In this document: positions 5,084-11,659 of the stretch, piece by piece | Numbering within the stretch: the stretch's first letter is position 1 | Layout of the letters: each line of letters begins with the position of its first letter | Assembly: GCA_964486655.1 (NCBI GenBank) | Contig: CAZAON010000336.1 | Coordinates: 1 to 11,659 of the forward strand | Origin: JADKIH01 sp964486655 | GTDB taxonomy: Bacteria; Bacteroidota; Bacteroidia; AKYH767-A; 2013-40CM-41-45 | Length of the DNA stretch: 11,659 nt | Reading direction: 5' to 3' | Translations under genes and position numbers: made by a program | The notes under the pieces: generated by a model | The model's database searches: none | What the model was told of the DNA's origin: nothing | The model's input: only the letters and a program-made list of their open reading frames with translations

Positions 5084-6260
5084 GATGCCATATCCTCCGT
5101 CCGACGGAGGATCGCAGGTTATGCATTTCACTACCAGGGGTCTACTTTCCAGTGGGGTCGAAGTCAAGGTGCTTGCGATGAATCCAACGCGTATTTTTGT
5201 GGATGAAAATTTACTTCCCAAAGACTATTTGCAATCTGTGCAATTTGAATCGGTGAAAGTTGATACGCGGTTAAAACCTGTTAGTGCCGTTGTAAATTTA
5301 TTCGGCAACGATTCATACTTTGTTTCACGTTTTATATCGTCTGAATTTGAAAACCGGCTCAGGGAAATATTGAATCATTCGACTTATGATATCGTTCAGC
5401 TCGAACACCTCTATTTATGCAAATACATAAAAGTTATTAGAACTTTCTCCAAGGCAAAAATAGTTCTTCGTCCTCAGAACATTGAATTTGTTATATGGCA
5501 ACGGTATCTTAATAATGTTCATAACCGGATTAAACGATTTATGCTAACGGTCGCACTTAGCCGGTTAGAGGCATTTGAACAAAACGTTGTGAAGGAATTA
5601 GATGGAATAATTGCACTTACAGATGATGATGCTGATGAATTCAGGAAATATGGTAATACTCCTGTAACAGTAGTTCCAATGGGTTATGATTATGACAGGC
5701 TTTTGAATTATGATTTTGATTTGCAGCATAAATGCGAACTTGTAGTTTATCATCTTGGTTCGATGGACTGGTTGCCAAATGTTGAAGCAGTTGAATGGTT
5801 TTTGAAGAATGTACTTCCAATCCTTAATTTGAATGAACTAAAAGTCAAAATAATTATTGCCGGGAGAAAAATGCCTAAATCATTCTACAGGTATCAAAAC
5901 AGATATCTGGAAATTACAGATTCGGTGGAAAATCCATTGGAATTTCAATGTGATAAGCAAATAATGATTGTACCTCTGCTGTCAGGTAGCGGAATACGGG
6001 CAAAAATCATTGAAGGGTTAGCACTTGGAAAGACCATTATTTCGACTACAATTGGAGCACAGGGAATAAAGTATGTCGACGGAAAAAACTTAATTATTGC
6101 GGATACTCCTGAACAATTTTCAAATGCAATTAAAAAATGTGTGCTCGATTCGAATTTGAGATTATCAATAAGCTCCGGAGCCATTCAATTGAGCAGGGAT
6201 ATTTACCATTATAAACCGGTCGGGAAGGCTATGTCGGATTTTTATCGTCAATTAGTATGA
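5058..6260 (+). CDS. Glycosyltransferase, GT4-like (GT-B fold)
   Basis: It should transfer a sugar from a nucleotide donor to a growing surface glycan; donor and acceptor cannot be told. The start is set at TTG 5058, giving MRILQLCHKMPYPPSDGGSQ, the first beta strand and glycine loop expected of GT4 enzymes. The first ATG (5085, just after the SGNH stop) would delete that strand, and a TTG at 5028 would add ten residues that do not fit. Visible parts, numbered from 5058: LRPQNIE (137-143), the linker strand VVPMGYD (205-211), LGSMDWLPN (233-241) at the start of the C-terminal Rossmann domain, and the donor-site block SGSGIRAKIIEGLALGK (309-325) with Glu319, followed by GAQG (333-336). It overlaps the SGNH gene by 26 bp and the epimerase gene by 4 bp (ATGA at 6257-6260). 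Sampled G+C is 28%. Confidence 0.87.
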   Translation: MRILQLCHKMPYPPSDGGSQVMHFTTRGLLSSGVEVKVLAMNPTRIFVDENLLPKDYLQSVQFESVKVDTRLKPVSAVVNLFGNDSYFVSRFISSEFENRLREILNHSTYDIVQLEHLYLCKYIKVIRTFSKAKIVLRPQNIEFVIWQRYLNNVHNRIKRFMLTVALSRLEAFEQNVVKELDGIIALTDDDADEFRKYGNTPVTVVPMGYDYDRLLNYDFDLQHKCELVVYHLGSMDWLPNVEAVEWFLKNVLPILNLNELKVKIIIAGRKMPKSFYRYQNRYLEITDSVENPLEFQCDKQIMIVPLLSGSGIRAKIIEGLALGKTIISTTIGAQGIKYVDGKNLIIADTPEQFSNAIKKCVLDSNLRLSISSGAIQLSRDIYHYKPVGKAMSDFYRQLV

Positions 6261-7375
6261 TAGCGGAAAAAGTTGTTTTTATTTTTGGAACTCGGCCGGA
6301 GTTTATCAAGTTGATTCCAATTTTCAGATTAATTGAAAAGAAAGGGTTGTCTGATTACTTTATTTATTTGTACACGGGTCAGCAGCCGGATCTTGTTGAA
6401 GAATTATTCTCATTATTTAATTTCAAACCTCATTTGTCATTTACGGTCAAAATGAGGAATAATTCTTTATGCTTATCTCACTCTGATTTGCTTTTAGGAA
6501 TTCAGAATATGGTAGATAAAATAAATGCAAACAATAAGATTTGTTTAATTGTAGGGCAAGGTGATACAACTACCTGTTTGTCGGCATCTATGGCAGCTTT
6601 CATGAATAAGATCCCTTTTGCACATATCGAAGCCGGACTTCGTACTTTCGATTTGAGTACTCCATTTCCTGAAGAGTATTTCAGACGTGTGATTTCCATG
6701 ACTACTGACATCCATTTTGCACCAACAGCTTCAGCATTTGAAAATTTAGTGAAGGAAGGAATTGCTCCTGAGAATATTCTAATTACAGGAAATACAATTG
6801 TTGATTCTGTAAATCTGATGAAAGAATTTTCTGATATGGATGTTGATAAAGAAAAATCATTTCCGGAACGAAAGTCCGTAATAATTTCATGCCATAGAAG
6901 GGAAAATCAAAGTATTCGAATAACAAAGTTGATACAAATAATAAAGCAATTGGCGCTGGAGTATGAAGACTATTCATTTTTCTGGCTGTCTCATTCATCA
7001 CCTGCAGTTAAGGCAGATTTGGAGAATGGCAGGCTGGCTGATGTAAAGAATATTCATATTCTTTCTCCTTTGAAATTAAATGAAATGCATACGCTTTATA
7101 GGAGCGCTATTTTGATAATTTCAGATTCAGGAGGTATACAGGAGGAAGCACCGAGTTTCAATCTGCCTGTAATTGTAATACGTGATAAATCGGAAAGAAT
7201 TGAATCTGTAGAAAGGGGGTATTCATTTATTGTTGATATTAGTTATGAAACGATTAAGCGAACTTTTAATATGATACTAATAACCGGCCTTACTGAAATG
7301 GAAAATCCCTATGGCGATGGAAAAGCTTCTGAAAGAATTATAGAATATATAATAGCTAATTATATTTCTGATTAA
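6257..7375 (+). CDS. wecB: UDP-N-acetylglucosamine 2-epimerase
   Basis: It should interconvert UDP-GlcNAc and UDP-ManNAc, the first step to ManNAc-type sugars for surface polysaccharides (cytoplasm). At 372 residues it has the family length. Motifs are GTRPEFIK (11-18), QGDTTT (101-106) with Asp103, HIEAGLRT (123-130) with Glu125, PFPEE (136-140) with Glu139, ITGNTIVDS (176-184), HRREN (213-217), SDSGGIQEEAP (289-299) and NPYGDGKASERI (350-361). These cover the residues known to act in bacterial WecB (Asp, two Glu, His). After PEE the sequence is YFRR instead of the common xNR, and after VIRD the usual TERPE is SERIE; both are deviations in otherwise conserved blocks, so the substrate might differ. 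It starts inside the glycosyltransferase stop (ATGA). Confidence 0.9.
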   Translation: MIAEKVVFIFGTRPEFIKLIPIFRLIEKKGLSDYFIYLYTGQQPDLVEELFSLFNFKPHLSFTVKMRNNSLCLSHSDLLLGIQNMVDKINANNKICLIVGQGDTTTCLSASMAAFMNKIPFAHIEAGLRTFDLSTPFPEEYFRRVISMTTDIHFAPTASAFENLVKEGIAPENILITGNTIVDSVNLMKEFSDMDVDKEKSFPERKSVIISCHRRENQSIRITKLIQIIKQLALEYEDYSFFWLSHSSPAVKADLENGRLADVKNIHILSPLKLNEMHTLYRSAILIISDSGGIQEEAPSFNLPVIVIRDKSERIESVERGYSFIVDISYETIKRTFNMILITGLTEMENPYGDGKASERIIEYIIANYISD

Positions 7376-7417
7376 TGGAGTTTTCGCTTAATACAGCGTA
7401 CTTTGAATTTCTTAATT

Positions 7418-8446
7418 TTATACATCCAATGCCGGATTTAAGCCTGGAGTGAAATTGTTATTGTTATTTATTTCTTTCCAATTTTCCCTGAACCATAAAA
7501 TAGTTTTTTCTATTCCCTGTTCAAGACCGGTAGAAGGAGTAAATTTTAATATTTGACTGCATTTTTCTGTATCTCCAATAATTTTATCCCTAGTATCCCA
7601 TTTTCGTTTATCCAATATCTGAATACCTGACGGGTTGTCGGTTTTTTCATTAATGATATTAGCAAGGTCATAAATAAATGTTTCTCGTCCTGTAGCGATG
7701 TTTATCGGGTTAGATAAAGCCTCAGGAAAATAAGCTAATCGTAAAATTCCTTCAACAATGTCATCAACAAAAACAAAATCACGGGAAATATTCTTGTTTC
7801 CTGTTAAAGGAAGTGGTTTTTTCTGTAAGGCCCAATAAATAAAATTGGGAATGACATTCCGGTATGTTCCGGGGACTTCACCCGGTCCATAGGAATTAAA
7901 TAATCTTGCGACTGAAACCGGCAGATCATACATGTCATAATAATAATAACAATAGGATTCTCCCGCCATCTTGCTAATGTAATATGGTGACGTGAGTCGA
8001 AATGAAATTTGATTTTCTTTGTAAGGAAGAATGCAATCACTTCCATAGGCTCCGCCTTCGGAATTAGTGTAAACGAATTTCTCAATTCGATTGGATAATA
8101 CACAGTATTCAAGCAGATTTAACATGCCTTTTCCGTTTACCTCTTCACACATAATCGGATAATCGACAGAATTCTGATTGGCAAAGAAGGCGGCGAGATG
8201 GAAAACAATAGTTGGTTTATGATGGAATACCCGTTTGAGGTCGTCATCATTTCTTATATCACCCCTGATAAACAGAATATTCGAATCTTTAGGGATATTC
8301 CATGCATACGAGGAAGACAAATTGTCGATGATAATAATCCTGGAAGCTCCCAGTTTTACAAGCTTTGAAACAAGATTTCGGCCTATTGCGCCGGCGCCTC
8401 CGGTAACAAGGATATTCTTATTTCGGAAGTAATTTGTATACGGCAT
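7418..8446 (-). CDS. NAD-dependent nucleotide-sugar epimerase/dehydratase (extended SDR)
   Basis: This is a 342-residue extended short-chain dehydrogenase. It has the Rossmann motif TGGAGAIG (15-22), Asp41 at the end of strand two (IIIIDN), which favours NAD over NADP, the Tyr155-x3-Lys159 catalytic pair in SPYYISK, Ser129 in TNSEGG as the likely third catalytic residue, RLFNSYGPG (181-189) and SRDFVFVDDI (221-230). These blocks match UDP-glucose 4-epimerase and UDP-glucuronate epimerase/decarboxylase relatives, but the exact reaction cannot be read from them. TNSEGGAYG replaces the common SSSxVYG. The C-terminus ends in an Asn-rich stretch (NNNNN) and a short tail. It converges on the UDP-GlcNAc 2-epimerase gene with a 42-bp gap and probably belongs to the same polysaccharide locus, though it runs with rluA and panB on the minus strand. 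Confidence 0.87.
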   Translation of the reverse strand: MPYTNYFRNKNILVTGGAGAIGRNLVSKLVKLGASRIIIIDNLSSSYAWNIPKDSNILFIRGDIRNDDDLKRVFHHKPTIVFHLAAFFANQNSVDYPIMCEEVNGKGMLNLLEYCVLSNRIEKFVYTNSEGGAYGSDCILPYKENQISFRLTSPYYISKMAGESYCYYYYDMYDLPVSVARLFNSYGPGEVPGTYRNVIPNFIYWALQKKPLPLTGNKNISRDFVFVDDIVEGILRLAYFPEALSNPINIATGRETFIYDLANIINEKTDNPSGIQILDKRKWDTRDKIIGDTEKCSQILKFTPSTGLEQGIEKTILWFRENWKEINNNNNFTPGLNPALDV

Positions 8447-8465
8447 AAAAAAATTAATCGTCCCG

Positions 8466-8493
8466 GAAAGTTAGTGTTGGATTATTTAATCAA
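8466..8493 (-). promoter_or_regulatory. Possible promoter of the SDR gene
   Basis: On the minus strand, TTG (8493-8491) is followed after 17 bases by TAACTTTC (8473-8466), one base off TAnnTTTG. It ends 19 bases before the SDR ATG at 8446, a spacing close to that of the better promoter ahead of panB. The TTG lies in the last codons of the pseudouridine synthase gene. If it works, the sugar gene is transcribed independently of panB. Confidence 0.35.
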
Positions 8494-9187
8494 TTCCTTT
8501 CGTTAACGCATTCCACACCACATCATCCGGTACCGGTGCAACAATTTTAATTTCCTCTTTCTTGACAGGATGCATGAATTCAAGTTTTCTGGCATGTAAA
8601 TGAATCGAGCCGTTTTCATTGGAGCGGGGGAAGCCGTATTTGAGATCGCCTTTGATAGGGCAGCCCATGCTTGCAAGTTGAACGCGGATCTGATGGTGTC
8701 TACCGGTAAGCGGATTTATTTCGAGCAGAAAATAATTGTCTGATTGTCCGATTAATTTGTAGTCGAGCCAGGCGCGCAGTGAGCCCGGAACTTCATTCGG
8801 AAAGGCTTTGCTTTTATTTTTCGCTTCGTCTTTTACGAGATAATGAATTAAGGTGCCCTGGTCTTCGGCCGGACGATTTTTTACGACGGCCCAATAAGTT
8901 TTTTTTACTTTCTTCTCGCGAAACATTTCATTCATGCGGGAGAGAGCCTTGCTGGTGCGTGCGAAAATAACGACACCGCTTACCGGGCGATCAATTCGAT
9001 GCACAACTCCTAAAAATGCGGCGCCCGGCTTTTGCATTTTTTCTTTCAGGTATTCCTTGATGAGATCACTCATCGGCTGGTCTCCGGTCTTATCGCCCTG
9101 AACGATTTCCCCCGGGCGTTTATTCACGACAATGAGGTGGTTGTCTTCGTACAGGATATTCAGTGATGGACTAATAACCTCTTTCAT
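8486..9187 (-). CDS. RluA-family pseudouridine synthase
   Basis: It should convert a specific uridine of rRNA or tRNA to pseudouridine. With the ATG at 9187 it has 233 residues, near the lower end for RluA/TruC-type enzymes, and no S4 RNA-binding domain. Motifs are the substrate-site start ILYEDNHLIVVNKRPG (11-26), the catalytic loop HRIDRPVSG (63-71) with Asp66, KTYWAVV (96-102) and LTGRHHQIRVQLASMGCPI (161-179). The catalytic block has Ile and Pro-Val where HRLDxxTSG is common; the Asp is intact. A TTG two codons upstream (9193) is a weaker start. It follows panB by 79 bp on the same strand, an arrangement I have seen in Bacteroidota. The modified site cannot be predicted. Confidence 0.92.
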   Translation of the reverse strand: MKEVISPSLNILYEDNHLIVVNKRPGEIVQGDKTGDQPMSDLIKEYLKEKMQKPGAAFLGVVHRIDRPVSGVVIFARTSKALSRMNEMFREKKVKKTYWAVVKNRPAEDQGTLIHYLVKDEAKNKSKAFPNEVPGSLRAWLDYKLIGQSDNYFLLEINPLTGRHHQIRVQLASMGCPIKGDLKYGFPRSNENGSIHLHARKLEFMHPVKKEEIKIVAPVPDDVVWNALTKGID

Positions 9188-9266
9188 TTTCAATAAAGAT
9201 TAGTTTCAATTTTAATAATGGGCTAATAAAAAAGGCCCGTCAAATAATTACTGAATAATTAGAAAA

Positions 9267-10088
9267 TCAGTACTGTTCTCTGTCGCTTGGAAAATCTCCG
9301 CTTTTTACATCGTCAATATAATTTGCGGTAGCCTTTTTTATTTCATCGTAAAGATTAAGATATCTTCTTAAGAAACGCGGATTAAATTCATGAGTTATCC
9401 CCAGCATGTCGTGTAATACTAAAACCTGTCCGTCCACTTTACCACCCGCTCCAATACCGATGATCGGTATTTTTACTTCATCAGCCACCTGGGCTGCAAG
9501 TTGTGCAGGTATTTTTTCTAATACGATGGCAAAACAACCGCTTTCAGCAAGTATATGGGCGTCTTCAATGAGTCTTTGAGCCTCGGTTTCTTCTTTAGCC
9601 CTGACCACATAGGTGCCGAATTTATAGATAGACTGGGGGGTGAGTCCGAGATGCCCCATTACAGGTACACCGGCAGAGAGAATACGTTCAACCGAGTCTT
9701 TGATTTCGCGGCCGCCCTCCATTTTAACGGCATGGGCACCCGATTCTTTCATGATTTTAATGGACGAATTCAGGGCCTCTTTGGAATTTCCCTGGTATGA
9801 TCCGAACGGAAGATCAACAACAACCAGTGCGCGGCGCACAGCCCTTACAACGGAGGAAGCATGATAGATCATCTGCTCCAGGGTGATCGGAAGCGTTGTT
9901 TCATGGCCGGCCATGACATTAGAAGCTGAATCGCCGACAAGCATTACGTCAATGCCCGCATCATCCAGAATTCTGGCAAGGGAGAAATCATATGCCGTTA
10001 GCATACTTATTTTCTCACCTCTTTTCTTCATTTCCTGAAGAGTGTGAGTAGTGACTTTTTTGTCTTCCGAGCGGGCTGCTATTGACAT
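9267..10088 (-). CDS. panB: 3-methyl-2-oxobutanoate hydroxymethyltransferase
   Basis: It makes ketopantoate from 2-oxoisovalerate and 5,10-methylene-THF, the first committed step to pantothenate and CoA (cytoplasm). The 273-residue length is typical. Motifs are ISMLTAYD (27-34), VGDS (51-54) with metal ligand Asp53, VVDLPFGSY (90-98) with Asp92, AVKMEGG (120-126) with Lys122 and Glu124, GHLGLTPQS (145-153), the catalytic-base strand FAIVLEKIP (186-194) with Glu191, and IGIGAG (210-215). The C-terminal DMLG...FNPRF block is also typical. It starts at ATG 10088, 22 bases after a perfect -7-type element. It heads the minus-strand run panB, pseudouridine synthase, SDR. The need for a folate cofactor links it loosely to folP, but there is no physical linkage. 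Confidence 0.96.
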   Translation of the reverse strand: MSIAARSEDKKVTTHTLQEMKKRGEKISMLTAYDFSLARILDDAGIDVMLVGDSASNVMAGHETTLPITLEQMIYHASSVVRAVRRALVVVDLPFGSYQGNSKEALNSSIKIMKESGAHAVKMEGGREIKDSVERILSAGVPVMGHLGLTPQSIYKFGTYVVRAKEETEAQRLIEDAHILAESGCFAIVLEKIPAQLAAQVADEVKIPIIGIGAGGKVDGQVLVLHDMLGITHEFNPRFLRRYLNLYDEIKKATANYIDDVKSGDFPSDREQY

Positions 10089-10110
10089 ACTTTTTTCTAT
10101 TAAGGTTGGC

Positions 10111-10138
10111 CAAAGCTACAAATTATAGTATTGACAAA
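10111..10138 (-). promoter_or_regulatory. panB: Bacteroidota-type promoter of panB
   Basis: On the minus strand, TAGCTTTG (10118-10111) is a full match to the Bacteroidota -7 element TAnnTTTG. TTTG (10138-10135) lies 16 bases upstream as the -33 element; the spacing is slightly short of the usual 17-23. The -7 element ends 22 bases before the panB ATG. This is the best promoter candidate in the window. Confidence 0.6.
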
Positions 10139-10164
10139 CTGATATTCGGGCATGGCAAATCCAA

Positions 10165-11211
10165 GTGTTAAGAAATCCTAATTTACGGCCTGATGCTTTT
10201 AGAGTCGATTTAAAAAATTATCTTTTCATCCCTATTAGAAGAATTTTTGCCATTGTACTTTTTGCATCTGTATTTGGTAGCTGTTCGACCGATTTCGACG
10301 TAATCGCTCCTTATAAGGAAGTGATCGTGCTTGACGGACTAATCAATGTATTTGACAGCGTGCAGCAGGTTCGGATCAGTAAAGCATATCTCGGAGAAGG
10401 GGATGCGTATGTTATGGCGCAGCAGAAGGATTCGATCAACTTTGGTAATGTTCTTAAAGTAACGATGACTGAACTTTCGACCGGTGCAAAGTTTGATCTT
10501 ACAAGGTCGGAGCCGAACAATAAGGACACGGGAATTTTCAATAGCCCATTCGTTGTTTTATATAAAACCAACCATCCCATTGACCCAAACAGCAAATACA
10601 AAATCGATGTTGCCGATACTACAACGGGTGTTGCCGTCTATTCTGAAACAAAGGTTGTTGGTGATATATTTATTACCCCTGCGATTCAGGATCCGGTCGA
10701 TTTTGCTTCGTCATTTAACTTTCCGGTTTATGTCACTTATCAGCCCGGTAAAAATTCATTCATTCATGAATTAAAATTGCGTTTTCATTACAGGGAAATT
10801 GATCCGAATGGAAATACGACCTATCATTCCGTGGATTGGAATCTTGGTTCTCCTACAACAATAAACTCACAGGAAGCGAAGTATGTTTTTTATAAGGCCG
10901 AATTTTTCGAATTGCTTGAAAACAATATTCCGGATATTCAGCCCGGTTATTACAGGCGAGTTGATTCACTTCAGGCCGGGATTAAAACCATTGAATATAT
11001 TTTCACTGAAGGAAGCGAAGATCTTCAGACCTATATACAGTTGAATCAGCCTTCGACAGGAGTCGTTACCGAAAAGCCTTTATTTTCAACAGTCGTTAAC
11101 GGAGTAGGTCTTTTCAGCAGCAGGCTTACCCATTTAGAATTCCGGGATATTGATCAGGATACCAAGGATTATATCGACAATAATCTGTCAGATAAAGGCT
11201 TCCAATTCTGA
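10165..11211 (+). CDS. Putative surface lipoprotein, DUF4249-like
   Basis: The protein has a lipoprotein signal: basic residues (IRRI, 24-27), a hydrophobic core (FAIVLFASVF, 28-37) and a lipobox ending GSC with Cys40 as the lipidated residue. The rest, about 300 residues, is soluble, beta-rich and free of catalytic motifs. A strand VIVLDGLINVFDSVQQVRISK close behind the Cys, then an immunoglobulin-like stretch ending YKIDVADTTTGVAVYSETKVV, is the layout of DUF4249 lipoproteins of Bacteroidota, but the family call is from memory and not firm. The start is GTG 10165; no ATG lies between the upstream TGA and the signal peptide, and the 16 residues before LKNYLF are unusually long for such a leader, so a later non-ATG start is possible. 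It is divergent from panB with 76 bp between starts, and 124 bp separate it from dnaK. Confidence 0.65.
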   Translation: MLRNPNLRPDAFRVDLKNYLFIPIRRIFAIVLFASVFGSCSTDFDVIAPYKEVIVLDGLINVFDSVQQVRISKAYLGEGDAYVMAQQKDSINFGNVLKVTMTELSTGAKFDLTRSEPNNKDTGIFNSPFVVLYKTNHPIDPNSKYKIDVADTTTGVAVYSETKVVGDIFITPAIQDPVDFASSFNFPVYVTYQPGKNSFIHELKLRFHYREIDPNGNTTYHSVDWNLGSPTTINSQEAKYVFYKAEFFELLENNIPDIQPGYYRRVDSLQAGIKTIEYIFTEGSEDLQTYIQLNQPSTGVVTEKPLFSTVVNGVGLFSSRLTHLEFRDIDQDTKDYIDNNLSDKGFQF

Positions 11212-11239
11212 CATTTTTGGCTTTTTTTCGGCCTTTTTC
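11194..11239 (+). terminator. Weak terminator-like region after the lipoprotein gene
   Basis: AAAGGC (11194-11199) can pair with GCCTTT (11231-11236) across the stop codon, and a shorter GGC/GCC pairing is possible within GGCTTTTTTTCGGCC (11219-11233). T-runs follow both (11222-11228 and 11233-11237). The first pairing has a long loop and the second a short stem, so the structure is not convincing alone; the position between two genes supports it. Confidence 0.3.
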
Positions 11240-11271
11240 CCAAAACCTGACAAATTTACCTGTTTCGTCTC

Positions 11272-11293
11272 CATGGCACCATGATTGACTTTG
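11272..11293 (+). promoter_or_regulatory. dnaK: Possible dnaK promoter with a small palindrome
   Basis: CATGG CA CCATG (11272-11283) is a perfect 5-bp inverted repeat with a 2-base spacer. TGACTTTG (11286-11293), one base off TAnnTTTG, follows at once and lies 42 bases before the dnaK ATG. No clear -33 TTG is present at the right distance. There is no CIRCE element (TTAGCACTC-N9-GAGTGCTAA), so HrcA control is not indicated. The palindrome could be an operator or chance. Confidence 0.25.
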
Positions 11294-11335
11294 GCCGGAA
11301 GCATCTAATTAAGCAAAAACCTAAACACTAAACAT

Positions 11336-11659
11336 ATGAGAAAAGTTATTGGCATTGACCTCGGAACTACAAATAGTTGCGTGGCTGTAATGGAAGGTAA
11401 CGAGCCTGTTGTGATTCCGAACAGCGAGGGACGCAGGACAACGCCTTCAATTGTTGCATTCCTTGATAACGGAGAGCGTAAAGTTGGCGATCCGGCAAAA
11501 AGGCAGGCAATTACAAACCCAAAGAATACCATTTCGTCTATAAAACGTTTTATGGGTGAAACATACGACCAGATCACAAAAGAGCGTGAGAGAGTTCCTT
11601 ATACCGTTGTAAAAGGAGATAATAACACACCACGTGTTCAGATCGGTGACCGTTTATAT
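11336..11659 (+). CDS. dnaK: Molecular chaperone DnaK (Hsp70), 5' part only
   Basis: The first 108 codons of an Hsp70 are present and the window ends in frame. The start MRKVIGIDLGTTNSCVAVME carries the phosphate-1 motif IDLGTTNS (6-13) of the nucleotide-binding domain. NSEGRRTTPSIVAF (29-42), GDPAKRQAITNP (52-63) and ISSIKRFMG (66-74) are typical bacterial DnaK signatures in the right order. DnaK is the ATP-driven chaperone working with DnaJ and GrpE in the cytoplasm. ATG 11336 is the family start; no Shine-Dalgarno is seen, only an A-rich leader, which is usual in Bacteroidota. The upstream 124 bp hold a weak terminator-like region and a possible promoter. Confidence 0.97.
   Translation, partial: MRKVIGIDLGTTNSCVAVMEGNEPVVIPNSEGRRTTPSIVAFLDNGERKVGDPAKRQAITNPKNTISSIKRFMGETYDQITKERERVPYTVVKGDNNTPRVQIGDRLY

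Noticed and set aside
9217..9240. GGGC...GCCC hairpin between panB and the pseudouridine synthase gene
   Set aside because: The stem has only four good pairs, the T-run lies in the loop instead of after it, and the genes run in the same direction; not a convincing terminator.
11305..11577. Minus-strand 90-codon open frame over the dnaK start
   Set aside because: Antisense to highly conserved dnaK codons; no start context or domain.

Overview
The window looks like chromosomal DNA of a member of the Bacteroidota. The evidence is the divergent pair cdaA-folP / DUF1599-DoxX (BT_3928-type), which I know from this phylum, promoter-like elements of the Bacteroidota form (TTG / TAnnTTTG), and an almost complete lack of Shine-Dalgarno sequences in front of genes. 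Both ends cut a gene: the 3' part of a TPR-like gene at the left and the first 108 codons of dnaK at the right.

Left block (1-4197): the TPR-like gene converges on the minus-strand pair folP and cdaA. These encode dihydropteroate synthase (folate) and the membrane diadenylate cyclase (c-di-AMP). Divergent from folP run a DUF1599 gene with two repeats and a DoxX-like membrane protein with a thioredoxin-like tail. The spaces on both sides of cdaA are filled with short tandem arrays of several different units, all with a 7-bp period. This is the most unusual feature of the window.

Middle block (4198-8446): a small 44-codon membrane-protein ORF, then three tightly packed plus-strand genes (SGNH/GDSL hydrolase, GT4-type glycosyltransferase, UDP-GlcNAc 2-epimerase). 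These converge on a minus-strand NAD-dependent sugar epimerase/dehydratase. Together they look like a small surface-polysaccharide locus (sugar-nucleotide supply, glycosyl transfer, acyl editing). They are lower in G+C than the flanking genes: hand counts of 60-base lines give 27-35% here, against 43-60% in sampled lines of cdaA, folP and panB.

Right block (8486-11659): an RluA-family pseudouridine synthase and panB (pantothenate/CoA pathway) on the minus strand, upstream of the sugar epimerase and pointing the same way. On the plus strand are a putative DUF4249-like lipoprotein and the start of dnaK. A good Bacteroidota-type promoter lies ahead of panB.

I found no tRNA, rRNA, CRISPR array, IS element or clearly new multi-gene system. 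The main points for a second look are the heptad arrays, the 44-codon membrane peptide, the tandem DUF1599 protein, the DoxX-thioredoxin fusion without a CXXC, and two genes (cdaA and the glycosyltransferase) that seem to need TTG starts.
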